Source: DASRDB01 sp035652815 (GTDB lineage: Bacteria > Chloroflexota > Ktedonobacteria > Ktedonobacterales > Ktedonobacteraceae). Taken from it: a stretch of DNA of 64,000 nucleotides. The position numbers and the translations under genes were made by a program. The DNA is taken from NCBI GenBank assembly GCA_035652815.1, contig DASRDB010000008.1, positions 62,001 to 126,000 of the forward strand, in the 5' to 3' direction. The notes under the pieces are model-generated. The model did no database searches and was not told where the DNA came from. It saw nothing but the letters and a program-made list of their open reading frames with translations. Of this stretch, positions 24,771 through 33,771 are shown in pieces (positions within the stretch are counted from its first letter, which is position 1; each line of letters begins with the position of its first letter).

Positions 24771-26168
24771 ATGAGCTATATACCAAATACGCCGGAAGAC
24801 CAGCAGGCCATGCTTGCCAGACTGGGCCTTTCCTCGCTTGAGGACCTGCTCGCGCCCGTGCCAGAAAACGTGCGCCTGCGCCGCCCGCTCGATCTTCCGC
24901 CCGCGCTGCCAGAACCAGACCTGAAACGGCTGATGATGAACATGGCAGCCAAAAACAGCAATCTTGACACGACAATCTCGTTCCTGGGCGCTGGCACCTA
25001 CGATCACGCCATTCCGAGCGTTGTGCCGCATTTGCAGCGCCGTTCCGAGTTCGTCACCTCGTACACGCCCTACCAGCCCGAAGTCAGCCAGGGCATGTTG
25101 CAGGCCATCTACGAGTTCCAGACGATGGTGTGCCAGATCACCGGCCTCGACATCGCTAACGCCTCGCTCTACGATGGCTCGACCGCCGTTGTCGAAGCTG
25201 TCCTGCTCGCCCTCGGCCCTGGCGGTCGCGGCGAAGTAGTCATCTCGGAAGGCGTTGACCCGCAATACCGCCGCGTCCTGCGCACTTATGCTCACGCGCG
25301 CGGCTTCAACGTCAAAGAGGTACAAACGCGCAACGGTGTCACCACGCCGGAAGACCTGGATGCCGCCGTCAGTCCCACTACTGCCGCCGTCGTGCTGCAA
25401 CAGCCCAACTTCTTCGGTTGTATTGAGGATATGCGCGCTTTGGAACCCATCGCGCACAAGGGCAAGGCCGTGTTCATCACCAACATCACCGAACCCGCCT
25501 CGCTCGGCATTCTTGCCGCGCCAGCCGACTACAACGCGGATATTGCCGTTGGCGAACTCATGAGCTTCGGCAACCCGATGAGCTACGGCGGCCCCGCGCT
25601 TGGCTTCATGGCCGCCAAAAACAAGTACATGCGCCTGCTCCCCGGTCGCCTCGTTGGGCAGACCGTTGAAGAGGGCGGCGAGAAACGCACTGGCTATGTG
25701 CTGACACTCCAGACCCGCGAGCAACACATTCGGCGCGAGCGCGCCACCTCTAACATCTGCACCAACCAGTCCCTGTTGGCTGTTGGAGCGACTATCTATC
25801 TCGCTGCTCTAGGCAAACAGGGCTTCCGCGAGCTTGGCGAACTGTGTCTGCAAAAGGCTCATTATGCTTTCCGCCAGATCACCTCGGTTCCAGGCTTTTC
25901 GGCCACCTTTAGCAGCCCGTTCTATGACGAGTTCGTTGTCACCATCCCTGGCTCCATCCAGCAGCTACAGCGTTCGCTCTTGCGCCAGGGCATCATCGGC
26001 GGCTACGATCTGAGCCGCGACTATCCCAATATGAAAAACGCCATGATGTTCTGTGTCACCGAGACGCGCACAAAAGAAGATATCGACCTGCTCGTGACTG
26101 CCCTGAACGAATACTCGTCCAGCCTGGAGAGCCACGCAAGTAGCCAGAAGGAGGAGGTGCAGGCATGA
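24771..26168 (+). CDS. gcvPA: Glycine dehydrogenase (decarboxylating) subunit 1
   Basis: This 465-residue protein matches the N-terminal half of single-chain P-protein: YIPNTPEDQQAMLARLG at the start, SYTPYQPEVSQGMLQ, and GGPALGFMAAKNKYMRLLPG. It is PLP-fold but the lysine-bearing active subunit is GcvPB; the two form a heterotetramer that decarboxylates glycine. Split subunits are usual in Gram-positives, Thermus and Chloroflexota. GGAG lies before the ATG, and the stop overlaps the gcvPB start (ATGA). Confidence 0.97.
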   Translation: MSYIPNTPEDQQAMLARLGLSSLEDLLAPVPENVRLRRPLDLPPALPEPDLKRLMMNMAAKNSNLDTTISFLGAGTYDHAIPSVVPHLQRRSEFVTSYTPYQPEVSQGMLQAIYEFQTMVCQITGLDIANASLYDGSTAVVEAVLLALGPGGRGEVVISEGVDPQYRRVLRTYAHARGFNVKEVQTRNGVTTPEDLDAAVSPTTAAVVLQQPNFFGCIEDMRALEPIAHKGKAVFITNITEPASLGILAAPADYNADIAVGELMSFGNPMSYGGPALGFMAAKNKYMRLLPGRLVGQTVEEGGEKRTGYVLTLQTREQHIRRERATSNICTNQSLLAVGATIYLAALGKQGFRELGELCLQKAHYAFRQITSVPGFSATFSSPFYDEFVVTIPGSIQQLQRSLLRQGIIGGYDLSRDYPNMKNAMMFCVTETRTKEDIDLLVTALNEYSSSLESHASSQKEEVQA

Positions 26169-27652
26169 GTACCGTCGAACCCCTGATCTTTGAAAAAGGC
26201 GCACCCGGTCGCCGCGCCGCCACTATGACCGCGATGGACGTGCCAACCGAGCCGCTGGACAATCTCATTCCAGAGAGCATGATTCGCAAAGAACCCGCCA
26301 AACTGCCGGAGGTCAGCGAAATCGAGATCGTGCGCCACTACACGCACCTTTCGCAGCGCAACTTCGGCGTCGATACGGGCTTCTACCCGCTCGGCTCCTG
26401 CACCATGAAGTACAATCCTAAGCTGAACGAGGACATGGCTGCGCTCCCCGGCTTTGCCCGCATCCATCCCTTGCAGCCGGACGAGACGGTCGAGGGAGCC
26501 ATCCAGCTTATCTACGAATTGGAGCAATACCTCGCCGAAATCTCCGGCATGACCCGCGTTACTTTGCAGCCCTCGGCAGGCGCGCATGGCGAACTGACCG
26601 GCCTTATGCTCATCAAAGCCTATCATGAGAGCAACGGCCAGGGCCACCGCAACCTCGTCCTGATTCCTGACAACGCTCATGGCACCAATCCCGCCAGCGC
26701 CACGCTTGCCGACTACAAGGCCGTCGAGGTCAAGACCGACCCCAAAACCGGCGGCATCGAGATGAGCCATCTCAAGACGTTGCTCGACAACTATGCCGAT
26801 AACGTAGCGGCCATCATGATGACCAACCCGAACACGCTCGGCATCTTCGACAGCAACATCCTTGAGATCGCGCAAATGGTTCACAAAGCAGGCGGCCAGC
26901 TTTACTACGACGGAGCCAACGCCAACGCCGTATTAGGCATCACGCGCCCCGGCGATATGGGCTTCGACGTGGTGCATTTCAACCTGCACAAGACATGCAG
27001 CACTCCGCATGGTGGCGGCGGCCCAGGTGCAGGCCCCATCGGTGTTAAGGAACACCTCGTTCCCTTCCTACCCGGCCCGTTGCCTGTCAAAAACGAGCAG
27101 GGCTACTACTGGCAGGATGCAGGCCCGCAGTCGATTGGCAAGGTGCGCGCCAACTACGGCAACTTCGGTGTCCTGGTTCGCGCTTACACCTACATTCGCA
27201 CCTATGGCCCCGATGGCCTGTTGCACGTCGCCCAGAGCGCCATTCTCAACGCGAACTACCTCAAGCACGAACTGGCCTCTGACTACGAGATCGCCTTCCC
27301 CGTCACCTGCCAGCACGAGTTTGTGGCAACCGCCGAGAAGCAAAAGAAGGAAAATGGTGTCACCGCGCTCGACATCGCCAAGCGCATCCTCGACTTCGGC
27401 ATGTACGCGCCCACCATCTACTTCCCGCTCATCGTCCACGAGGCCATGATGATCGAGCCAACAGAGACCGAGACCCGCGAAACGCTCGACTACTTCGTCA
27501 GCGTCATGCGCCAGATCGCCGAAGAGGCTCGCGCGAACCCCGACATCGTGAAGACCGCCCCCCACACCACGCCCGTCGGACGCCTCGACCAGGCCCTCGC
27601 CGCCCGCAAACCCAACCTGCGCTGGAACCCCGGCCAGGAAGTGACCCACTAA
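26165..27652 (+). CDS. gcvPB: Glycine dehydrogenase (decarboxylating) subunit 2
   Basis: This 495-residue PLP-dependent subunit has the cofactor lysine at about K276 in FNLHKTCSTPHGGG. The glycine-rich stretch next to it is typical of P-proteins. Other matches include GSCTMKYNPKLNED and PDNAHGTNPASA. It overlaps gcvPA by 4 bp with AGGAGG upstream, so the subunits are translationally coupled. Last gene of the operon. The 482-bp gap that follows holds a family A element (27999-28093) and no other recognised feature. Confidence 0.97.
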   Translation: MSTVEPLIFEKGAPGRRAATMTAMDVPTEPLDNLIPESMIRKEPAKLPEVSEIEIVRHYTHLSQRNFGVDTGFYPLGSCTMKYNPKLNEDMAALPGFARIHPLQPDETVEGAIQLIYELEQYLAEISGMTRVTLQPSAGAHGELTGLMLIKAYHESNGQGHRNLVLIPDNAHGTNPASATLADYKAVEVKTDPKTGGIEMSHLKTLLDNYADNVAAIMMTNPNTLGIFDSNILEIAQMVHKAGGQLYYDGANANAVLGITRPGDMGFDVVHFNLHKTCSTPHGGGGPGAGPIGVKEHLVPFLPGPLPVKNEQGYYWQDAGPQSIGKVRANYGNFGVLVRAYTYIRTYGPDGLLHVAQSAILNANYLKHELASDYEIAFPVTCQHEFVATAEKQKKENGVTALDIAKRILDFGMYAPTIYFPLIVHEAMMIEPTETETRETLDYFVSVMRQIAEEARANPDIVKTAPHTTPVGRLDQALAARKPNLRWNPGQEVTH

Positions 27653-27998
27653 ACCAAAGGGGATGTGCCGGAACCCATTCAGCACATCCCTCCCTCTCTT
27701 CCTCCTCGTTGGAATTGCCCCGTTTTAAACCTTTCGGGTCATGGTCTATCCAACATCCCTCTAGCGCGTTACAATGAGGCATCAAAACCTCTACCAAATC
27801 AAATAAGATGACTTCTGGACAATCCGCATTGTGCAGTGAAATAGCCTTTTCGTGAATGAGCGCGGGAACCAGGGCGACACAAGCGCTCTCCCTTCCCGCC
27901 CGTCATCTCCATTCCTGCCCCTACACCATTTATCTTAGATATGCTACAATAGCGCCAATCTTCAAACAGAACATAGCAAGTCATGAAAAAGGTTTTCT

Positions 27999-28093
27999 CG
28001 CCTGTCATCCTTCGCTGCGCTCAGGATCTCTGGGGTAGGCATGCGATCCTGTTGGGTGACGCAGATCCTTCGCTGCGCTCAGGATGACAGGCG
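27999..28093. repeat. Family A element with two direct cores
   Basis: The outer ends CGCCTGTCATCCT and AGGATGACAGGCG are inverted, while both internal TCGCTGCGCTC cores face the same way. It lies upstream of the FAD oxidoreductase gene, whose ATG follows 42 bp later. The rest of the 482-bp gap after gcvPB shows no gene. Confidence 0.85.
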
Positions 28094-28134
28094 AAGACAG
28101 GTTTGTAATAGCATGACATGAGGAACGAACATAC

Positions 28135-29397
28135 ATGGAATATGCGATTCTAGGTGGTGGCGCGTTAGGATTGGGCGCGGCATACCGGCTGAGCAAGGTC
28201 GGCCATTCAGTAATGGTTTTTGAGCAGGAGCCGCTCGCGGGCGGGCTTGCTGCCGGTTTTCGCGTGGGTGATACATGGTTAGAGAAGTTCTATCATCATC
28301 TCTTCAAGACCGACAAAACCGCCATCCGTCTGATCGAGGAACTTGGCCTGGGAGACCGCCTGGAATGGTCGCACCCGCGCACCGTCTGCCTGATTCGAGG
28401 CCGCTTCCAGCAACTGGACTCGCCTATGACCCTGCTGACCTTCTCGCCCTTGCGCCTGCCTGAACGACTGCGCGTCGCGGCGGTAGCTGGCCTGCTCAAA
28501 TTCACGGGATCATCTCTTTACGAGGGCAAAACGGCTGAACCCTGGCTGCGCCGTTGGATGGGCAAGCGGCCCTATGACATGATCTTCGGCCCGCTTTTCG
28601 TCTCCAAGTTCGGCAAGATGCACGACCAGATCGCCTTGCCCTGGTTCTGGGCGCGCTTCCATGATCGCACAACCTATCTGGGCTACCTGCGCGGCGGCTT
28701 CCAATTACTCTACGAGCGCCTTGTCGAGCGTATTCAACAAAACGGCGGCAAAGTCCTGCTTTCAACCCGTGTCGAACAGGCTCAGCCCACTGAGGATGGC
28801 CGTTGGGAGGTGCGTACCAGCAAAGGCACCTGGAGCTTTGATAAGGTCATTTCCACTTTGCCCACCCGCCTCACCTGTCGCCTGATTCCCGCGCTCCCCG
28901 AGGACTATCGCCAGCGTTACGATTGGGGGCAGGCATATGGCGCGCAATGCCTCATTCTCTCGCTTGACCGCCAGTTGACCGATAGCTACTGGATCAATCC
29001 CTGCGACCCAGGCTATTCTTTTACCAGCCTGGTCGAGCATACCAACTATCGCCCGCCCTCTGAATACGGCGGTCGCCATCTCATCTACCTCGGCAACTAT
29101 CGCCCCATGACCGATCCGCTTTTCTCCATGACCAAAGAGCAGGTTATCGCCGAGTTCCTGCCCAACCTGAAGCGCATTCACCCATCCTTCGATACCGACT
29201 GGATTCAGGAAAGCTGGCTCTTTTCGGCCCCTTTCGCCCAGCCGATTGTTACGACGGATTATCGTCAGCACATCCCGCCGCTGCACACGCCGCTTTCCGG
29301 CCTCTACGTTGCCAATATGTTCCAGGTTTATCCACATGACCGGGGCCAGAACTACTCGTTTGAATTGGCCGATAAATTGGTGAAAGAACTTGTGTAG
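28135..29397 (+). CDS. FAD-dependent oxidoreductase, amine-oxidase/HemY-like
   Basis: This 420-residue flavoprotein has an N-terminal Rossmann dinucleotide-binding motif (LGGGALGLGAAYRLSKVGH) followed by the acidic ribose-binding residue in VMVFEQE and a GG doublet (LAGGLAAGF). A second FAD-contacting region lies near the C-terminus (GLYVANMFQVYPHDRGQNY). The middle (GGFQLLYERLVERIQQNGGK) is typical of protoporphyrinogen oxidase, phytoene desaturase or UDP-galactopyranose-mutase-like enzymes. Substrate cannot be assigned and no pathway neighbours help. The stop codon lies inside the first bases of a family C element. Confidence 0.87.
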   Translation: MEYAILGGGALGLGAAYRLSKVGHSVMVFEQEPLAGGLAAGFRVGDTWLEKFYHHLFKTDKTAIRLIEELGLGDRLEWSHPRTVCLIRGRFQQLDSPMTLLTFSPLRLPERLRVAAVAGLLKFTGSSLYEGKTAEPWLRRWMGKRPYDMIFGPLFVSKFGKMHDQIALPWFWARFHDRTTYLGYLRGGFQLLYERLVERIQQNGGKVLLSTRVEQAQPTEDGRWEVRTSKGTWSFDKVISTLPTRLTCRLIPALPEDYRQRYDWGQAYGAQCLILSLDRQLTDSYWINPCDPGYSFTSLVEHTNYRPPSEYGGRHLIYLGNYRPMTDPLFSMTKEQVIAEFLPNLKRIHPSFDTDWIQESWLFSAPFAQPIVTTDYRQHIPPLHTPLSGLYVANMFQVYPHDRGQNYSFELADKLVKELV

Positions 29398-29549
29398 GGA
29401 CAGGGGGACATGGGGGGCCGGGTGGGGGCCTTGTGCCTGTCCCTGTGCCGGGGTTACAGAAAGCGCCGTTTGATGGACATTTTCGCGTATTCGATGGGGG
29501 ACAGGCACAAGGCCCCATCCACTCCGCCCCACAATCCCCCTGTCCCTAC
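29394..29549. mobile_element. Family C MITE-like element, copy 1
   Basis: A 156-bp element with inverted ends GTAGGGACAGGGG and CCCCCTGTCCCTAC and an inner inverted pair, GGCCTTGTGCCTGTCCC / GGGACAGGCACAAGGCC. The centre (around CGTTTGATGGACATTTTCGC) is shared in diverged form with copy 2. The left end supplies the FAD gene's TAG stop. It encodes no protein. Confidence 0.75.
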
Positions 29550-29652
29550 GGATTCGAGCGGAATTCTTGACAGGAGATGACAGTTATAAGGCCATATACT
29601 TTTACCTGAAACGTATGGTATTTCCTCATCAATTACAGCAGGAGGAGTAAAC

Positions 29653-30087
29653 ATGCCCGGCTTTATCCCCTGGCGCAAGGTTGATTTACCGCTTCAAGCG
29701 TTGCGCTCCATCTGGATCAGTACAACGCGGCCTGATGGGCGACCGCACACCGTTCCCGTCTGGTTCATCTGGGATGGCAAAAGCATTTACTTTATTACGC
29801 GGCGCGATATGCAAAAGGCGAAAAACCTCGCGCACCAGCCCTGGACGATTGTGCATGCCGGTGATGGCGACGATGTGATTATTCTCGAAGGCCCCATCGA
29901 AATCGTCACCGACCAGGAAGAACTGGCGCGTGTTGATGCCGCCTACCAGGAAAAGTACGTTGACCCGCACAGCGGCGGCAGAGATACCATCTTTCATGAG
30001 AACTGCGACCTCTACCGTGTCAACGTAAAGCATGTCATGACCTGGGAATACGGCACCGTCGGCACGCGCACCGATTGGAGGTTTTAG
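29653..30087 (+). CDS. PPOX-class (pyridoxamine-phosphate-oxidase-fold) flavin/F420 protein
   Basis: This 144-residue protein has the split-barrel fold typical of PNPOx-like and F420-dependent reductases. It includes LRSIWISTTRPDGRPHTVPV followed by a conserved Trp-rich strand, then RRDMQKAKNLAHQPW and GDDVIILEGP. Members bind FMN or F420; which cofactor applies here is not decided. AGGAGGAG precedes the ATG. A paralogue of identical length is at 42200-42634. It is flanked on both sides by family C elements, suggesting local rearrangement. Confidence 0.87.
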   Translation: MPGFIPWRKVDLPLQALRSIWISTTRPDGRPHTVPVWFIWDGKSIYFITRRDMQKAKNLAHQPWTIVHAGDGDDVIILEGPIEIVTDQEELARVDAAYQEKYVDPHSGGRDTIFHENCDLYRVNVKHVMTWEYGTVGTRTDWRF

Positions 30088-30102
30088 GGCAGATTGCACT
30101 TC

Positions 30103-30253
30103 GTAGGGACAGGGGCTGTGGTGCGGGGTGGATGGGGCGTGCCTATCCCTGTGCGGGCATGTAGAAAACGTAGTTTGAAAGGCATTTTCCGCATCCCACA
30201 AGGGACAGGCACCAGGCCCCCGCCACTCCACACCACAGCCCCCCTGTCCCTAC
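30103..30253. mobile_element. Family C MITE-like element, copy 2
   Basis: A 151-bp element bounded by GTAGGGACAGGGG and CCCCTGTCCCTAC, perfect 13-bp inverted ends. The inner inverted segments (GGCGTGCCTATCCCT and AGGGACAGGCACC) are less well matched than in copy 1. It sits between the PPOX gene and a broken Vgb-like fragment. Confidence 0.8.
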
Positions 30254-30273
30254 TACAGGAATAGAAAGTAAGT

Positions 30274-30507
30274 TTATTTTCCAGTGGTGATGCGTCCGAT
30301 CTTATCACCCTGGTATTCTAAAAACCAGAGGTTATGATCCGACCCGATCACCTGGTTATAAGGTTCACTGCCAGGAGTGGGTACAACAAATTCGGTGATG
30401 GTTCCTGTCATGGTAATCCTCAAAATCTTATTGGCCTGGAATTCTGTAAACCAGAAATGGCCACCAGGGCTTGCTATACAGACGACAATGTGGGAAGTTT
30501 CTCCCTC
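30274..30507 (-). pseudogene. C-terminal remnant of a Vgb/streptogramin-lyase-like beta-propeller
   Basis: The minus-strand frame ending at TAA 30274 encodes about 75 residues with two propeller-blade motifs: GGHFWFTEFQANKILRIT and, after a spacer with TEFVVPTPGSEPYNQV, HNLWFLEYQGDKIGRIT. These are typical of virginiamycin B lyase-like six-bladed propellers, which need about 290 residues. A TGA blocks the frame upstream and no start codon or ribosome site fits, so only the end of the gene remains. A family C element lies 20 bp beyond its stop. It is not functional on this evidence. Confidence 0.75.
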
Positions 30508-30606
30508 TCAGCAGTCTCTCGTGTAAAGCCTCTGTTGAAAAGCTGTAGCGGACCGATGTAGAAAAGAGAAAAGATCAGATATATAAATCTATTGTTGAGG
30601 TATTGT

Positions 30607-31551
30607 ATGCGGCGGGCCTTATTCCTGTGGCTTCTCATTGTTCTGATCTCCGGTGGTGTGTTCTTTATTCATTCCCAGCAGACGGCTGCATTGCAGGCCG
30701 GAAGCTGTATCGATATTCCGGCCAATCCCGACTACCTGGTGACTGAAAATGAGCAGGATGCCATCGCTGCCATCAACTATGCCCACGCACTGGAGCATCT
30801 ACCACCCTTGCGCCTGCCAGCCAATTACTATCAACTCGATCCGGCGCATAAGCAGTTCGTGCTGCTCAACCTGGAGCGTACCGCTCGCGGCTTGAAGCCG
30901 TTGCAGTGGGATGCCAATCTCGCGCAGATGGCGGCGGGCTACAGTCGGCAGTTGCGCGACCTGGAATTCTTCTCGCACACCAGCCTCATCTCAGGCACAT
31001 TTTCCCAGCGCATCGACGGCAATCCTGTTCTAGCCAATCACTACAGGCTGGCCGCCGAGAACCTCGCAGGCAATCCAGTTCCTGGTGCGGGAGCCATCTA
31101 CGAGTACATGTACGATGACAGCATCGAGAACTGCGGCCACCGCGACAACATCCTCGATCCGCAGCTTACCCTTGTCGGCATTGGCTGGGTGCCGGGAAGT
31201 TCCTACGGCACCATCTCTGCGCAGGAATTTATTGCTTCTGCACCCTGGAATCCTTATACAGGGATGCAGCCTGTAAGCGCATCACCGCAGGTAAAGATTG
31301 TTCCGGCAAACCTCTCTTCTACAACTGGTAAGGCCAGCGCCACTCAAGTACAGTTCGAGGTACGGGTTAAGGATGTGCTTTCTATCGAGCGCGTCACCTG
31401 GTTTCTGGATAGTACTGCGCACCTCCTTTCTACAGGGCAGGTAGTGATGCTTAATGTGCGTGCAGTATCGAAAGGTAGGCATACATTAATTGCGTATGTG
31501 GTAGATGCGGAGCAGAATTATGGGGTCGCGAGATTTAGTATTGCCATTTAG
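30607..31551 (+). CDS. Secreted CAP-domain (SCP/PR-1) protein
   Basis: This 314-residue protein has an N-terminal signal sequence (MRRALFLWLLIVLISGGVFF) and a CAP domain covering about residues 45-210. Diagnostic pieces are LNLERTARGLKPLQWD, FFSHTSL, AENLAG and ENCGHRDNIL. A C-terminal beta domain of about 90 residues follows and looks Ig-like. The ATG at 30607 has GAGG 8 nt upstream; a TTG five codons earlier is possible. CAP proteins are extracellular and diverse; bacterial members are mostly uncharacterised. It converges with scpA. Confidence 0.87.
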   Translation: MRRALFLWLLIVLISGGVFFIHSQQTAALQAGSCIDIPANPDYLVTENEQDAIAAINYAHALEHLPPLRLPANYYQLDPAHKQFVLLNLERTARGLKPLQWDANLAQMAAGYSRQLRDLEFFSHTSLISGTFSQRIDGNPVLANHYRLAAENLAGNPVPGAGAIYEYMYDDSIENCGHRDNILDPQLTLVGIGWVPGSSYGTISAQEFIASAPWNPYTGMQPVSASPQVKIVPANLSSTTGKASATQVQFEVRVKDVLSIERVTWFLDSTAHLLSTGQVVMLNVRAVSKGRHTLIAYVVDAEQNYGVARFSIAI

Positions 31552-31557
31552 GCCGGC

Positions 31558-32424
31558 TCAGGCGCTCTCCTCAAGTTCTTCGTCGCTGATAGCGTCGCGG
31601 TCTTCCCAGCGTTCGCCGCGCTCTAACGTGATTTCGCCGAAGAGGTCGGATTGGGTGACGGAGAGGCGGGCGCGTTTCCACATTTCGAGGACGGCCAGGA
31701 AGGTGACGATGATGACGAGGCGCGAGGTCTCGCGTTCCAGCAATTCGGAGAGCAGGATGCGCGGTTTCTGAGTGAGGCGGTCTACAATTTCGGCGATGCG
31801 TTCGCTGACGCGGACGCGGGCGATGGGCATGATCATTGCATTGTTGCCTTCGTCGCGGGCCTGGAGTTCGAGCAGGCGACGGAAGGCCTTGGCCAGGGAG
31901 TTGACTTCCAGGCCAACCAGGGTAGGCGGCGTCCAGGTGAGTTGGGCTTCGATGCCTGCGAGGAGACCGGAGCGCCCGTAAGTTTGCAGGCCCTCTTCCT
32001 CGCGCTGGCGCAGGTAGTGGGCAATCTCTTTGGCAAGCTTGTATTCCATCAGGTGGGCGCGCAGTTCTTCGGCCATTGTGGCGGCGCTCTCCATTTCGCT
32101 GTTCAACTCCTCTTTCGAGGTATGGGGCAGCAGGCTCTGTGATTTGATGTAGAGCAGGCGCGAGGCGATGGAGACGAAGGCGGCCATGTTTGCCAGGGGG
32201 GGGTTGTCGCTCTCCTGCCATTGTTGCAGGTAGGCCAGGTATTGATCCGTGACGGCGACCAGCGAAATGGTGGTGATTTCCATCTGGCGCTTTTCGATGA
32301 GGTGCAGCAGCAGGTCGAGCGGCCCCTCGAAGACTGGCAGGTGGACTACGTAGCGGGCGTGCTGTTCTTCAATCTCAGTGCGCAGGTTCTCGTCAGAGAA
32401 AGCGGGTTCTTTCTGGTCAAGCAT
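31558..32424 (-). CDS. scpA: Segregation and condensation protein A (kleisin)
   Basis: This 288-residue protein begins the kleisin homology at VHLPVFEGPLDLLLHLIEKRQ, followed by TDQYLAYLQQW and, near the end, the winged-helix part (VIIVTFLAVLEMWKRARLSVTQ). ScpA links SMC and ScpB in the condensin-like complex that organises the chromosome. It starts 3 bp after the HD-domain gene and is the third gene of a site-2-protease/HD/scpA operon. Its partner scpB is 10 kb away on the other strand, next to nfo. Confidence 0.95.
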   Translation of the reverse strand: MLDQKEPAFSDENLRTEIEEQHARYVVHLPVFEGPLDLLLHLIEKRQMEITTISLVAVTDQYLAYLQQWQESDNPPLANMAAFVSIASRLLYIKSQSLLPHTSKEELNSEMESAATMAEELRAHLMEYKLAKEIAHYLRQREEEGLQTYGRSGLLAGIEAQLTWTPPTLVGLEVNSLAKAFRRLLELQARDEGNNAMIMPIARVRVSERIAEIVDRLTQKPRILLSELLERETSRLVIIVTFLAVLEMWKRARLSVTQSDLFGEITLERGERWEDRDAISDEELEESA

Positions 32425-32427
32425 GAA

Positions 32428-32940
32428 TTATGAAGCCTCGTCAATAATATGCAACGCCGCTGCTGGCCCGTTGGGCTGGTGATGCGTGCGAATATACAAC
32501 ACAGCTTGCTCGGATAGTCCGGCCTGTTCCGCCAGTCTTGCGCCAACTTCGGCATGCCACCATGCATAGCCAAGGGAACGCTGCCAGCGAGGCAGGCGGG
32601 CATCTTCAGGAGGGTACACCGCTAATCGCGAGAGCAGGCGCGGCGCGCACAATTTGCCGATGACGATTGCCGGGCGCGTCCAAAACGGTACTCGCCCCTG
32701 CGCCTTGCCCACGTCATGCAGCAATGCCGCCGCCAGCATGTCTTTGTCCGTACAGCCCTGCGCCAGCAAACCCTGACAAACGCGCAGGGAGTGTTGTTGA
32801 TCGGCGGCGGACATGGTTTGAAAGAGCGGGAGCGCCGAAGCGGGCAGCCAGCAAGCTACTTCCTTCCGCTCCACATCTGTGAGGGGCGAAGCGAATAACT
32901 GCTGGCGCACCTGCCAGAGCCGGTAGAAGACTTTACGCAA
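32428..32940 (-). CDS. HD-domain phosphohydrolase-like protein
   Basis: The 170-residue product has an HD domain with HSLRVCQGLL and AAALLHDVGKAQGRVPF (His-Asp pair), a later HAEVGARLAEQ and a terminal THH. This order matches metal-dependent HD phosphohydrolases. The start is taken as TTG at 32940 (MRKVFYRLWQVRQ) with GGAG 7 nt upstream. Longer in-frame readings run into the upstream protease gene and lose homology. It lies between the M50 protease and scpA genes, separated by 10 and 3 bp. Its substrate is unknown. Confidence 0.82.
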   Translation of the reverse strand: MRKVFYRLWQVRQQLFASPLTDVERKEVACWLPASALPLFQTMSAADQQHSLRVCQGLLAQGCTDKDMLAAALLHDVGKAQGRVPFWTRPAIVIGKLCAPRLLSRLAVYPPEDARLPRWQRSLGYAWWHAEVGARLAEQAGLSEQAVLYIRTHHQPNGPAAALHIIDEAS

Positions 32941-32950
32941 ACCTGTTCTC

Positions 32951-33700
32951 CTACAGTAAGAGGTAAAGCGCCAGGATGTAGTTCCCCAGGCCGGAGACCA
33001 GCCCGACGAGATTGCTCGCTCCCAGCAAAATGTAGTAAGGAATATGGAAGATGAAGAGGCTACCCAGGCCGGTAAGCTGACCCAGGAACGGCAGTAAGAA
33101 GATGAGCGCCAGGATGATAAAAGGCCCATAGGTGGCCGAACGCGCAAATCCTCGCGCCTGCTTGCTCGGCAGCAGCGCATAGACGATCTGGTAGCCGTCC
33201 AACGGGTGGAGCGGAATAATATTGAAAATCGCTACCGCAATGTTGGTGATGGCAAAGACGGCAATCAACTGCGGAATGCGCCCGAGCAGTCCATTTACCG
33301 GTTCGCCGCCTGTGAATATCGGGAAAAGCGAAGCTGGCAGGAAATGTAAAATCAGAGCAAAGAGCAGCCCTACAACCAGGTTCATTAGAATGCCGCCGAG
33401 AGCGACCAGCAGCGTACCAACATTCGGCCCGCCGCGCAATTTCCAGGGATCAACCTTTACTGGCTGGCCCCAACCCAGACCTACTGGCCCGGAAAGCGCC
33501 GGAAAGAAGGCCAGAATCACGCAGAGCAGGGTTCCCAGAGGGTCGATATGCGGTCGCAAACTCAAACTTAAGCGGCCCTGCAGGCGCGGCGTGGGATCTC
33601 CTAGCCAGCCTGCCACCAGGACATGTCCCAGTTCGTGTAGAATCTCCGCCACCAGGAAGGAGCCAATAATCATGAATGCCAGTACTACATTTATAGCCAT
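32951..33700 (-). CDS. Site-2 protease family (M50) membrane metalloprotease
   Basis: This 249-residue multi-pass membrane protein has the zinc-binding HExxH motif in the first helix region (EILHELGHVLVAG) and the second M50 motif NIIPLHPLDGYQ, giving the third zinc ligand. It has about six predicted membrane segments and no PDZ or CBS domain. Such proteins cleave membrane substrates within the bilayer, but many members of this branch are uncharacterised. The start at 33700 has GAGGT upstream. First gene of the protease/HD/scpA operon, a recurring order in several bacterial phyla. Confidence 0.92.
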   Translation of the reverse strand: MAINVVLAFMIIGSFLVAEILHELGHVLVAGWLGDPTPRLQGRLSLSLRPHIDPLGTLLCVILAFFPALSGPVGLGWGQPVKVDPWKLRGGPNVGTLLVALGGILMNLVVGLLFALILHFLPASLFPIFTGGEPVNGLLGRIPQLIAVFAITNIAVAIFNIIPLHPLDGYQIVYALLPSKQARGFARSATYGPFIILALIFLLPFLGQLTGLGSLFIFHIPYYILLGASNLVGLVSGLGNYILALYLLL

Positions 33701-33771
33701 TGTTAACCTCACTGTAGGGGCGTGGGCTTGCCCCGCCCAATGAATGTACCCGCCCTCTATGGTTCAAGTCT

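Noticed and set aside
24753..25727. 324-codon ORF antisense to gcvPA
   Set aside because: Overlaps a well supported gene on the other strand and has no recognisable domain or ribosome site.
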